Program-made: the position numbers and the translations under genes | In this document: positions 33,752 to 41,684 of the stretch, piece by piece | Layout: each line of letters opens with the position of its first letter | Position numbering within the stretch: position 1 is the first letter of the stretch | Notes under the pieces: model-generated | Database searches by the model: none | Told to the model about the DNA's origin: nothing | What the model saw: the letters and a program-made list of their open reading frames with translations, nothing else | From: Granulosicoccus sp965214025 | GTDB lineage: Bacteria > Pseudomonadota > Gammaproteobacteria > Granulosicoccales > Granulosicoccaceae | Assembly (NCBI GenBank): GCA_965214025.1 | Contig: CBDCAW010000020.1 | Span: 1-64,000, forward strand | Length of the DNA stretch: 64,000 nt | Direction of reading: 5' to 3'

Positions 33752-34997
33752 ACCGACCGAGCACGACACGACTGCGCACGAAAAACTCGTGCACCCTACA
33801 ACTGCGCACGAAAAACTCGTGCACCCTGCAACTGCGCACGAAAAACTCGTGCACCCTGCAACTGCGCACGAAAAACTCGTGCACCCTGCAACTGCGCACG
33901 AAAAACTCGTGCGACGCACCCGTGCCGCGCTCGAATGCCTTTTCATCGGCGATGCGCTGGCGATGCCGGTGCACTGGTTCTATCGACCGAGCGACATATT
34001 GCGTTACTTTCCGCCTGCCGGAATCACGCGGATGGAAGCGGCTCCGGCCCGTCACCCCAGTTCGATCATGTCGCTGCATTCCACGCGCCAGGGCGGTCGC
34101 GGTAGCCAAGGTCGGAGCCGTTCCGACGGGCACGCGCCACGCGAGATCGTCGGTGAGGTGATACTGCGCGGCAAGCGTCACCTTTGGGGTCAGCCTGACG
34201 GGCACTACCACCACGGACTGCCGGCTGGCGAGAACACGTTGAATGCCTGGTGCGCGCGAGAACTCATGGCAACGATGAGCAGCCGCGGCGAGTACGATGC
34301 CGATGCCTGGCTGTCAGCCTACATCGACTTACTGTGCGCCGATCCTCCCCGGCATCCGGATACCTACGCCGAGTCCTATCATCGTGGCTTCTTCGCCAAT
34401 CTGGAGGCCGGCAAGTCACCCCGTGCTTGTGCCGCCATCACGCACGACACACCTTCGATGGGCGCACTGGTGACGCTCGCGCCACTGGCGCTGGCGCTGT
34501 TCCCTCATCAGGCACTCGAAGCGGTACAGGCCATCTGCCGACAGCATGTCGCCCTCACCCATCCCGATGATTCACTGGCACGGGTGGTCGATGCCTACGT
34601 CGAACTCATGCACACATTAATCTACGAAGCCGAGGCAAATGCCGGAGATGCCCCCTATATCAGGGCGGCTCGCGCGGTGGCCGGTACCCGTCTGGAACGA
34701 TTGCTGGAGCGCACACCGGCAGAGGTGGTCGGCGGCACATTCGGTCTGGCCTGCTACATCAGCGATTCCTGGCCTTCGGTGTGTTACCTGGCGGCTCGTT
34801 TCCGGCAAGACCCGGCAGCAGGCCTGCTGTGCAATGCGAATCTCGGTGGCGAGAATGCGCATCGCGGTGCCGTGCTCGGCACCTTGCTGGGCCTCGCTGC
34901 AGGGTTGGCCCCACCCGCGCTGTTCGGGCAACTCGCCCGCCAGGAAGAGATCAGCGAAGCCATCGAGCATTGGCAGGAGCGCTTCCACGGTGGTTGA
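33741..34997 (+). CDS. ADP-ribosylglycohydrolase-family protein with repeat-bearing N-terminus
   Basis: The fold starts at RTRAALECLFIGDALAMPVHWFYRP, the family's GDALGMP helix, and continues with HPSSIMSLHSTRQGGRG, HYHHGLPAGENTLNA and a closing NANLGGENAHRGAVLGTLLG. In DraG-type enzymes the last motif is GGDTD with metal ligands; here it is GGENAH, as in a divergent subfamily, so hydrolase activity on ADP-ribose is not assured. The longest frame (418 aa) begins at the GTG 33741 overlapping the AEC gene and includes four to five TAHEKLVHPA repeats. No candidate start has a good ribosome-binding site; the GTG at 33909 would give a protein beginning right at the fold. Confidence 0.8.
   Translation: MSSEPTEHDTTAHEKLVHPTTAHEKLVHPATAHEKLVHPATAHEKLVHPATAHEKLVRRTRAALECLFIGDALAMPVHWFYRPSDILRYFPPAGITRMEAAPARHPSSIMSLHSTRQGGRGSQGRSRSDGHAPREIVGEVILRGKRHLWGQPDGHYHHGLPAGENTLNAWCARELMATMSSRGEYDADAWLSAYIDLLCADPPRHPDTYAESYHRGFFANLEAGKSPRACAAITHDTPSMGALVTLAPLALALFPHQALEAVQAICRQHVALTHPDDSLARVVDAYVELMHTLIYEAEANAGDAPYIRAARAVAGTRLERLLERTPAEVVGGTFGLACYISDSWPSVCYLAARFRQDPAAGLLCNANLGGENAHRGAVLGTLLGLAAGLAPPALFGQLARQEEISEAIEHWQERFHGG
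33771..33910 (+). repeat. 30-bp tandem repeat, 4.7 copies, each able to form a hairpin
   Basis: Unit ACTGCGCACGAAAAACTCGT followed by GCACCCTGCA, starting at 33771, 33801, 33831, 33861 and 33891 (last copy 20 bases). The copies are nearly identical (TA for TG once). Each holds the inverted repeat GCACGA-AAAAC-TCGTGC. Because the unit is ten codons long it encodes TAHEKLVHP(A/T) in frame, and copy-number change would not shift the frame. Every copy contains an in-frame GTG (33789, 33819, 33849, 33879, 33909). Confidence 0.95.
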
Positions 34998-35117
34998 TCC
35001 GCTCGGGGCCTGTCACCCATCGGCCCATAGGCCCCGTTGAGACCGAATATTGGCCAGACCTGGCGTCGTGACGCGTGTGATCGTCGGATCACTGGTGCAG
35101 ACAACACCGGTGCCTGA

Positions 35118-36341
35118 TCAACCGCGGGATGCACTACCGGGCAGTTGCCGTAGATGCCGAGACAGTGGTACCAGCATCGCTGCTGCCAGCAGCGCATATG
35201 CCCCCATGACCTGAATCTGCAACTCGAACCCCACACCGAGATCGATGAACCAGCCCGTCAGCCCCGGGCCCAGGGCCGATGAGAAAACCATGCCGGCGAA
35301 CACCAGGGAACGAATCGCACCGAGGTGCCGTGTGCCATAGACTTCCGGCCAGATCGCGCCGAAGACTGCGCTGGAGATGCCATTCGAAGCACCCAGCAGC
35401 GCCATGAACACCCCGGCCAGCAACGGAGCCGAAGCGATCGACAGAACCCAGCAACCGGCTGCCAGCGGCACCATGAACAGCGGCAGTATGTGCCGTGCGC
35501 TGAAACGGTCGATGAGCTGGCCCGCCCACAGTGCGAAGCCCGAGCTCGTCAGCGCCAGCACCGCGAAAGAGCTTGCCATCACTGACGGTGCCCAACCCTT
35601 GAGTTCACCGATATGGATCTGATGGAAAAATACCGAGGTGCCGATGAACGGAGGTGCCAGCACCGCGGTGCACAGCAGCCAGAACGATGTGGACCCGATT
35701 ACCTCACGGCGCGTCCACTGCCGACCGACTTCGCCGGCGCTGACCGCAGTGGCTCTTGGCTGCCTGCCGCGACTGAAGCACCAGAAGGTGATCGGCAAGG
35801 CCAGGAACAACAGGGCAGCCCCCGTCAACCACCAGGCGGTGCGCCAGTCGACCAGTGCCAACAGGGTCACCACCGCGAGCGGCAGTACCCCTTCACCCAG
35901 CTGAATGCCGATCGAGGTGACGGCGACGGCGCGGCCGCGCTCCAACCGGAACCAGCGACCCATCGCCGTGAGTGCGGTGTGGGTCATCATTCCCTGTCCG
36001 AACAACCGCAATGCGAAGATCGCCAGACCCAGCGTGACCAGTGAACCGCTCGACGCCATCAGGGCGCAGGCAGCCGTCAGTGACAGGATGACACTGCAGG
36101 CCACCGTTCGAACGGGGCGCACGTCGACCACACGCCCGATCAGTGCAAGGGTGATGGCGCTGGCAAGAGTCGCCAGCATGTAGAGACTGCCGAACTGGCC
36201 ATGACTGAGCTCGAAGCTTGCGCGGATATCGCCCGCGTACAGTGCGATGTAGTAGGTTTGTCCGGCACCGGAGAACAGCGTCAGCGTGGCTCCACCGGCC
36301 AGCCAGCGTCGGTTGGCGCGCAGAAATTTTCCGAAAGTCAC
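35118..36341 (-). CDS. MFS transporter
   Basis: 407 residues with twelve hydrophobic segments in two halves. The loop 2-3 motif is degenerate (ALIGRVVDVRPVRTVA) and the loop 8-9 copy reads LWAGQLIDRFSARHI. LFGQGMMTHTALTAMGRWFRLERGRAVAV is typical of the monocarboxylate-like MFS group. Substrate unknown. It is transcribed away from the coiled-coil gene and converges with the ADP-ribosylglycohydrolase gene. Confidence 0.88.
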   Translation of the reverse strand: MTFGKFLRANRRWLAGGATLTLFSGAGQTYYIALYAGDIRASFELSHGQFGSLYMLATLASAITLALIGRVVDVRPVRTVACSVILSLTAACALMASSGSLVTLGLAIFALRLFGQGMMTHTALTAMGRWFRLERGRAVAVTSIGIQLGEGVLPLAVVTLLALVDWRTAWWLTGAALLFLALPITFWCFSRGRQPRATAVSAGEVGRQWTRREVIGSTSFWLLCTAVLAPPFIGTSVFFHQIHIGELKGWAPSVMASSFAVLALTSSGFALWAGQLIDRFSARHILPLFMVPLAAGCWVLSIASAPLLAGVFMALLGASNGISSAVFGAIWPEVYGTRHLGAIRSLVFAGMVFSSALGPGLTGWFIDLGVGFELQIQVMGAYALLAAAMLVPLSRHLRQLPGSASRG

Positions 36342-36770
36342 TGGTAAACGGAGTCCGATGGGTTTTCAGGGCCGAACTGCATGGATATGGGTGGAAATTG
36401 GCGTTATACTTGCCACCCACGAAGGGCCTCGTCGTCGCGCCACACTTCAGCCGATCATTTTTTGCAGGAGTGGGTCAGAGTATGGTCACTGACCATGCGT
36501 GATGTTCGCATTTTCGAGTCGGCTCCATCGGTGAAAGACGGCCCACCCGGCCTGGCGCCGCACCGCCCTCTCAAAAGTCGCCTGTATGGCCTTCGGAAGA
36601 AAAAAGACTCATCCGGCCACTGCCGGACGTTCGATGGTCATGTGCTCAGGGATCAGCTTGCCATACAGAGCCGATCGTACATTTCCCGGTCAGCCTGATC
36701 CTGGTAGTACCCCAGCGACGTAAGCAGTACCCAGCCGATGCCCGCACGCATTAGTGCAGGCTCTCAACCT
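36342..36770. other. 429-bp intergenic region without a supportable gene
   Basis: Short open frames here have no family resemblance or ribosome-binding site. The plus strand holds a -10-like TTATACT near 36408-36414 and a perfect dyad at 36482-36496. Two purine-rich runs (GAAGAAAAAAGAC near 36595 and CATTTTTTGC near 36458) are the only other marked features. An untranslated leader or small RNA reading toward the coiled-coil gene is possible. Confidence 0.4.
36482..36496. promoter_or_regulatory. Perfect 15-bp palindrome, operator-like
   Basis: ATGGTCA-C-TGACCAT is an uninterrupted inverted repeat with a single central base. It sits 140 bases upstream of the MFS start (minus strand) and about 275 bases upstream of the coiled-coil gene (plus strand). 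The size and symmetry suit a dimeric repressor; no regulator gene is adjacent. Confidence 0.4.
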
Positions 36771-37559
36771 ATGAGTTCAAGAGATTTATACGTGAGTCAA
36801 AGCGATAGCGAACAGCAACTGAGAATCTGGAAAGACCTGGCCATCGGCAAGCAAATGCTGATGAATGAAGCCGCCTCAGCATTGAAGCTGAAAGATGACT
36901 TCACCGCGGAAGATCTGAAGGAGTCGCTCGAACTGGCGGTAAAACGAGCCAGGGACGCCGACGATGATATACAACGAGCACGCGAAGCGGCCACCGCCAG
37001 CGTCGCCGAGATGGAACGCACGGTTAAGGCCACGGAAAAACAGCGCCTGGAAGCCGAGAATCAGCGAGACGCCGCCAGGATCGAGCAAGAGGCTGCAGAG
37101 CAGGCACTGGCCACCGGCCGCAAAGATAATGCCGAGGCCCTGAAGAAGGCGAAGCGTCAGGTCGACGATAAGCAGAAGGAGCTCAAGGCGATCAACCTTG
37201 CCCTCGCCGATACTCCCGAGAACACGGTCAAGAAGCTCAAGACTCTCAAGAAGCAGAAGCTTGATGAAGCCAATGCCCGCAAGCTGGCGGAAGATTCCAA
37301 CCGCAAGCTGAAGAAGGAAACCAAAGAACAGAAGGAAGAGCTGGCAACCTTGCAATCATTGAGCGAAAACACCGCGAAGCTCATGGAATCTCACAAGGCG
37401 CTGAACGATTGGGCTCAGGCAGCCATGAAAACAACCGAAGGTACGGAGGTGTCTCTGGATCCGGTGCCGGAAACGGATGCCAGCCTGCTCGCGGAGCTCG
37501 AAGCCGCGATACCGGCCCAGGAAGTAGAAGTGGAAACCCGCGAAGCCGCCACTGCCTGA
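36771..37559 (+). CDS. Long coiled-coil protein of unknown function
   Basis: About 262 residues, soluble, with no signal peptide or membrane segment. From residue 35 to 215 it is almost continuous charged heptad-like helix (EDLKESLELAVKRARDADDD, KKAKRQVDDKQKELKAIN, KKLKTLKKQKLDEANARKLA), then an acidic tail (SLDPVPETDASLLAELEAAI). Codons use more A/G than the neighbours because of the Lys/Glu content. Start alternatives are ATG 36738, ATG 36771 and GTG 36792. It precedes pxpBCA by 70 bases, but nothing in it suggests a link with 5-oxoproline. I do not recognise the family. Confidence 0.72.
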   Translation: MSSRDLYVSQSDSEQQLRIWKDLAIGKQMLMNEAASALKLKDDFTAEDLKESLELAVKRARDADDDIQRAREAATASVAEMERTVKATEKQRLEAENQRDAARIEQEAAEQALATGRKDNAEALKKAKRQVDDKQKELKAINLALADTPENTVKKLKTLKKQKLDEANARKLAEDSNRKLKKETKEQKEELATLQSLSENTAKLMESHKALNDWAQAAMKTTEGTEVSLDPVPETDASLLAELEAAIPAQEVEVETREAATA

Positions 37560-37628
37560 TCGGTGCTCGTTCGTCAGCCAGTTAGATACGAGCGCGGCGT
37601 ACTGCACGATACCGTGCGCCGTTGAATT

Positions 37629-38375
37629 GTGGGTGACGTATCGCAGTGGCGCATTCTCGATGCCGGTGATTCCGCCTTCGTTGTAGAATTCGGCGACACG
37701 ATCGATACTGCCCTGGCTGCCGAAGTCAAGATGCTGGATCGGCATCTGCGCCGCTTGCAGCAGGCGGGGAGGTTGCCCGGTCTGATCGAAACGGTGCCCA
37801 CGTTCCGCTCGCTGGCCGTTGTCTTCGACCCGCTTGTCACCACCCCTGGCAGCATACTGTCACAAGCGGATGCAGCGATGCCAGAACTATCAGGCACACC
37901 GGAATCCGCTTCTCGCGAGTGGAGCCTGCCGGTAGCCTATGGCGGCAACGGTGGTCCGGATCTCGACACGGTAGCCAGGCGCACCGGGCTCTGCACCGAT
38001 GAAGTCATCTCGCAACACCTGCTGCACTCATACAATGCCTACATGCTGGGCTTCCAGCCCGGGTTCGCGTTTCTCGGTGACCTACCCGGCGAACTGCATT
38101 TGCCCAGGCGCGATCAACCACGCGTTCGAGTGCCGCGCGGCAGCGTTGCAATCGCCAATCAGCTGACTGCTGTCTACCCTTGGGAAAGCCCCGGTGGATG
38201 GCACCTCATCGGCTACTGCCCGGCGCCCTTGTTTGATACACGTTGGGCTGCACCGGCACTGCTGCAGGTAGGTGATCGCGTACGATTCACTCGAATCGAC
38301 GAGCGCGAACTGATCTCCATCGAACGTGCCTGGCAAGCCGGCGAATTCGAGGTCGATACCTTGCGAACCCGATGA
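37629..38375 (+). CDS. pxpB: 5-oxoprolinase subunit PxpB (KipI-like)
   Basis: Subunit of the ATP-dependent bacterial 5-oxoprolinase that opens 5-oxo-L-proline to glutamate. 248 residues with the N-terminal RILDAGDSAFVVEFGD, HSYNAYMLGFQPGFAFLGDLP and the RVPRGSVAIANQLTAVYPWESPGGWHLIG block of the cyclophilin-like KipI family. A GTG at 37629 is the likely start. It overlaps pxpC by ATGA. Confidence 0.94.
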   Translation: MGDVSQWRILDAGDSAFVVEFGDTIDTALAAEVKMLDRHLRRLQQAGRLPGLIETVPTFRSLAVVFDPLVTTPGSILSQADAAMPELSGTPESASREWSLPVAYGGNGGPDLDTVARRTGLCTDEVISQHLLHSYNAYMLGFQPGFAFLGDLPGELHLPRRDQPRVRVPRGSVAIANQLTAVYPWESPGGWHLIGYCPAPLFDTRWAAPALLQVGDRVRFTRIDERELISIERAWQAGEFEVDTLRTR

Positions 38376-39409
38376 TCGAGATTCGCCAAACCGGCCCGCT
38401 GGCCAGCATTCAGGACAGCGGCCGACGTGGTCTTCGGCACTTGGGCATTCCCTGGGCAGGGGCGCTGGTGCCGCAGTGGATGGTCATCGCCAATTCACTG
38501 GTGGGCAATCGTGGAGATCACCCGATCATCGAGTGTTTCGAAGGTGGTTTCGATGCCGATGTCCGCGACCAGGCCGTTCGGATAGCCGTGGCGGGCGACG
38601 CGACGATCACCGTCAGCGCCGCGGGTGAAATGCGTACGTTGGCCAGCTGGCAGAGCCACGTGTTGTCGGCGGGCAGTCGCTTCGCCATTCGCAGCACCGG
38701 GCGCTGGCGGCTGGCGGTTCTGGCTGTCGAGTCCATGGCGATCGAAGCGTGGCAAGGCAGTTGTTCAACATTCACACGGGCCGGGCTGGGCGGTCTGGAC
38801 GGTGGGCCCCTGAAAGCGGGAGACCGGCTGCCGATCACTCCGGTGAATCGCATCACGACGACGGGTGATCGTCTTGAACGACGTTGTGCTCCGTTCGAAC
38901 CAAGTGATGAGAGCTCGTTGCGACTGCGTTGCGTACCCGGCCCTCAGCAGGATGCATTCACCCCCGCCGCACTCGATGCCTTTTTTCAAACTCCGTATCG
39001 TCTGACCAGCGAGTGTGATCGCATGGGCGCGAGACTGGCAGGTAACGCCATTGCCCATAAAAGCCGCTCGGCCAGTGAAATCGTCTCTGATGCGATTGTT
39101 CCGGGCTCCATCCAGGTGCCTGGCAACGGTCAGCCGATCGTGCTGCTGGCGGATGCCCACACCGCCGGTGGCTATCCGAAGATTGCCACGGTCATCGGCG
39201 CTGACCTGGCCTGGCTGGCATTGCAAAGACCGGGTAGCACGGTACACTTCGATCGTGTTGACGTGCCCGAGGCTATCGAACTGGCACGTGAAGCAGCAGC
39301 GGATCTGTCGACACGCCTGGATGCTTCAGACACGATCAATGTCGCCCGGATGGATGATGCAGCTCTGCAGAGTTGCAATCTGATCGATGGTGTCACCGAC
39401 GGAAACTGA
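38372..39409 (+). CDS. pxpC: 5-oxoprolinase subunit PxpC (KipA-like biotin-dependent carboxylase fold)
   Basis: 345-residue partner of PxpB. It opens with IEIRQTGPLASIQDSGRRGLRHLGIPWAGAL and ends with the ADAHTAGGYPKIATVIGADLAWLAQ-type block (ADAHTAGGYPKIATVIGADL visible) that defines the KipA/AHS2 domain. The ATG at 38372 overlaps the pxpB stop. It acts in the cytoplasm with PxpA and PxpB. Confidence 0.94.
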   Translation: MIEIRQTGPLASIQDSGRRGLRHLGIPWAGALVPQWMVIANSLVGNRGDHPIIECFEGGFDADVRDQAVRIAVAGDATITVSAAGEMRTLASWQSHVLSAGSRFAIRSTGRWRLAVLAVESMAIEAWQGSCSTFTRAGLGGLDGGPLKAGDRLPITPVNRITTTGDRLERRCAPFEPSDESSLRLRCVPGPQQDAFTPAALDAFFQTPYRLTSECDRMGARLAGNAIAHKSRSASEIVSDAIVPGSIQVPGNGQPIVLLADAHTAGGYPKIATVIGADLAWLALQRPGSTVHFDRVDVPEAIELAREAAADLSTRLDASDTINVARMDDAALQSCNLIDGVTDGN

Positions 39410-39442
39410 AATCCTGTCAGAACCCTTTGCAAGGACCAGTAG

Positions 39443-40246
39443 ATGCGTCTGAACCTGAACGCCGATCTTGGTGAATCCTTCGGCGCCTGGCGCATGGGTA
39501 ACGATGCGGAATTACTGGATACTGTCGACTCGGCCAATGTAGCCTGCGGTTTTCATGCCGGCGATCCGCTGACACTGCTCGAGACTGTCAGGCGTGCCGC
39601 TGCCCTTGGGGTGTCTATCGGCGCGCATCCGTCATTTCCCGATCTGCAGGGCTTTGGCAGGCGGCCGATGAGCATGACGCCGGAGGAACTCGAAGCGGCG
39701 GTGATCTATCAGCTGGGTGCCCTGGCCGGAGCTTGCCAGGTGGCCGGATGTCATCTCACCCACGTCAAGCCGCACGGCGCACTCAACAACCTTGCCTGCG
39801 AAGATCGAGCTCTCGCCAATCAGATCACCAGCGCCGTCGCACAATTTGACAGCCAGTTGATACTGCTGGCCCCGGCGCTGTCGGCGCTTGCCGATGCCGG
39901 CGTGGCGGCCGGTCTACCGGTCGCGCTGGAAGTGTTCGCCGATCGAACGTATACCGAATCGGGTACCCTCGTCGCGCGCCACCTGCCGGGTGCCGTCATC
40001 GACAATGCTGAAGAATGCATACGACACGTGATGGGGATGATCGATGCCGGTGGCATCGTTACACAAGGTGGAAATATTCTGCACACGGCGTTCAGCAGCA
40101 TCTGCGTTCACGGAGACACCGAGCACGCCGTAGCAACGGCGAGCGCATTGCGCTCCGCCTTGTCAGACACAGGGCACGACCTCGTTGCACTGGCACCAAC
40201 GGCGAATTCGATCGGAACAGCGTTACCCACTGTTCCGCCGGCGTGA
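39443..40246 (+). CDS. pxpA: 5-oxoprolinase subunit PxpA (LamB/YcsF family)
   Basis: Catalytic-fold subunit of 5-oxoprolinase, 267 residues. The family signature is complete: LNADLGESFGAWRMGND, SANVACGFHAGDP, IGAHPSFPDLQGFGRR, HVKPHGALNN and ALEVFADRTYTESGTLVAR. It starts 33 bases after pxpC, so pxpBCA is an operon. 5-Oxoproline forms spontaneously from glutamine and from gamma-glutamyl peptides, which fits the gamma-glutamyltranspeptidase elsewhere in the window. Confidence 0.95.
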   Translation: MRLNLNADLGESFGAWRMGNDAELLDTVDSANVACGFHAGDPLTLLETVRRAAALGVSIGAHPSFPDLQGFGRRPMSMTPEELEAAVIYQLGALAGACQVAGCHLTHVKPHGALNNLACEDRALANQITSAVAQFDSQLILLAPALSALADAGVAAGLPVALEVFADRTYTESGTLVARHLPGAVIDNAEECIRHVMGMIDAGGIVTQGGNILHTAFSSICVHGDTEHAVATASALRSALSDTGHDLVALAPTANSIGTALPTVPPA

Positions 40247-40506
40247 AAAAGGACGGGTTCAGCGTCGATTTCGGACAACAGAACTGCAGCTCGGCTGCTC
40301 GCTCGAATACTGTGCGAACCGAACATTTCCGGCATTACAGTGCATGCGAACATGAAGCATGTTACATGATCCCAAGCGCGGGTTATCGGCGCGTCAAAGC
40401 CCCTGCCGCAGACGGATCAACGACCCTGACGACGGATAACCGCGTACCTCCCTCCCGACGATGACGGATCCGACGCCGTCACCAGAGGAGAGCGCGTCTG
40501 ATTCTG

Positions 40507-40983
40507 TCAGCCGAATTCGTGTTCCCGCGCGGTTTCCTTCTGCGGTTCGTGCAGCGACCCCAGTGCAGACGAACCCTGCACCGATCCACGCATCGCCGTT
40601 TCAGAGCGACTGTCAACGGCCGAGTCTGACGCTTCACCAGCGTTGGCTGGGTCGCTACCATTGGTCGAGCCGTTGGGACCGCGCTGTGCAAGTGTGGCAG
40701 CCGGGCCCCGATCCGACATGAGAATATCCAGCGGCAGCGCTATGGCAGTGGCGACACGCCTGAGCAGGATTATCGACATGTTGCCCTGGCCGGACTCGAG
40801 CTGGGCCAGATATCGCTCGGACACGCCGGAGAGTTCAGCCAACCGCTTCCGACTCATTCTGGATCGGCTGCGGTGTTGCCTGACTCGCCGCCCGACCGTG
40901 AGCAGAAAGTCTTCCGCAGACAACGATTGCAGATCGGACGCATCCTGCGGCATGGAGTCCATAAGGATTGCGTTTACAGCCAT
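40507..40983 (-). CDS. XRE-family regulator, BzdR/BoxR-like but lacking the shikimate-kinase domain
   Basis: 158 residues. The helix-turn-helix region (LLTVGRRVRQHRSRSRMSRK, RLAELSGVSERYLAQLESGQ, GNMSIILLRRVATAIALPLD) is strikingly like the N-terminal domain of BzdR/BoxR, regulators of aromatic-acid degradation that carry a C-terminal shikimate-kinase-like ligand domain. Here the protein instead ends in a 70-residue Ser/Gly/Ala-rich tail with no kinase P-loop. The ATG at 40983 has GGGGAG eight bases upstream. Downstream DNA (40247-40506) is too short to hide the missing domain. No benzoyl-CoA genes are near; the target is unknown. Confidence 0.8.
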   Translation of the reverse strand: MAVNAILMDSMPQDASDLQSLSAEDFLLTVGRRVRQHRSRSRMSRKRLAELSGVSERYLAQLESGQGNMSIILLRRVATAIALPLDILMSDRGPAATLAQRGPNGSTNGSDPANAGEASDSAVDSRSETAMRGSVQGSSALGSLHEPQKETAREHEFG

Positions 40984-41177
40984 AAGCCCAACTCCCCGTC
41001 TCGGTTTTGAGAAACCTATCACGGAAACGCTGATCTTTCGGCTCTGCAAGGTCCGCGTTTTACTGTTAGCGCAGATCGTATACCGGAGAAATAACAGTAT
41101 CTTGCAGCGCTACGGTTGCTGTTTTCCAAGCGAGTCGAAGGCACTTCACGCGGCGGCGGCCGCGCCGGGTGTTCGAT

Positions 41178-41684
41178 TCAGCGTTCGGTGGAGTTCTGCA
41201 GTAATCGGCGCGCTTCCGCCAAGGCATCCGGCGACGGTTTTTCGGCTGAGGCGCGACGGCTGCCGATGCTGATTCGATAACCGTAGAACAGCGCCAGTGC
41301 CAGCAATACGAAGGGGCCGATCCACAGCAACCAGGTGCTGGCCTGGAATCTCGGCCTGTAGAGCACGAAGTCTCCGTAACGGCTGACCAGATACTCATCG
41401 ATCTCTGCCCGGGACTTGTCGGCGACAACCTGCCGGTGAACCACACGCCGCAGGTCAGACGCCAGGCCCGCCGGTGAATCCGCCAGGTTCTGGTTCTGAC
41501 ATTTCAGGCAACGATATTCCAGTACGAGCTGCTCGTACAGAGCCTTCTGTGCAGGGTTGGCGAAGTCGAGCACAGGCTTCGCCGATTGTGCATTTAGTGT
41601 TGCAGCCAGCAGGTACGCCATCATACCCAGAACGAACAGGGTGACGCGTGATCGTCCGGTGGCCTGCCAGGCAGTACCTGTCAA
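41178..41684 (-). CDS. ccmH: Cytochrome c maturation thiol oxidoreductase CcmH
   Basis: Membrane-anchored periplasmic thioredoxin-like protein that reduces or presents apocytochrome c for heme attachment. 168 residues: signal or anchor helix (LFVLGMMAYLLAATLNAQS), the active-site Cys59/Cys62 in EYRCLKCQNQNLADSPAG, and a C-terminal membrane helix (STWLLWIGPFVLLALALFYG). The start appears to be a TTG overlapping the ccmG stop (TTGA). The usual TPR partner ccmI does not follow. Confidence 0.92.
   Translation of the reverse strand: MTGTAWQATGRSRVTLFVLGMMAYLLAATLNAQSAKPVLDFANPAQKALYEQLVLEYRCLKCQNQNLADSPAGLASDLRRVVHRQVVADKSRAEIDEYLVSRYGDFVLYRPRFQASTWLLWIGPFVLLALALFYGYRISIGSRRASAEKPSPDALAEARRLLQNSTER

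Noticed and set aside
33771..33910. CRISPR array
   Set aside because: The 30-bp units are directly adjacent with no unique spacers and no cas genes nearby; it is a coding tandem repeat.
33744..34214. Minus-strand frame with repeated CRVHEFFVRS peptides
   Set aside because: It is only the reverse reading of the 30-bp tandem repeat and of the ADP-ribosylglycohydrolase gene.
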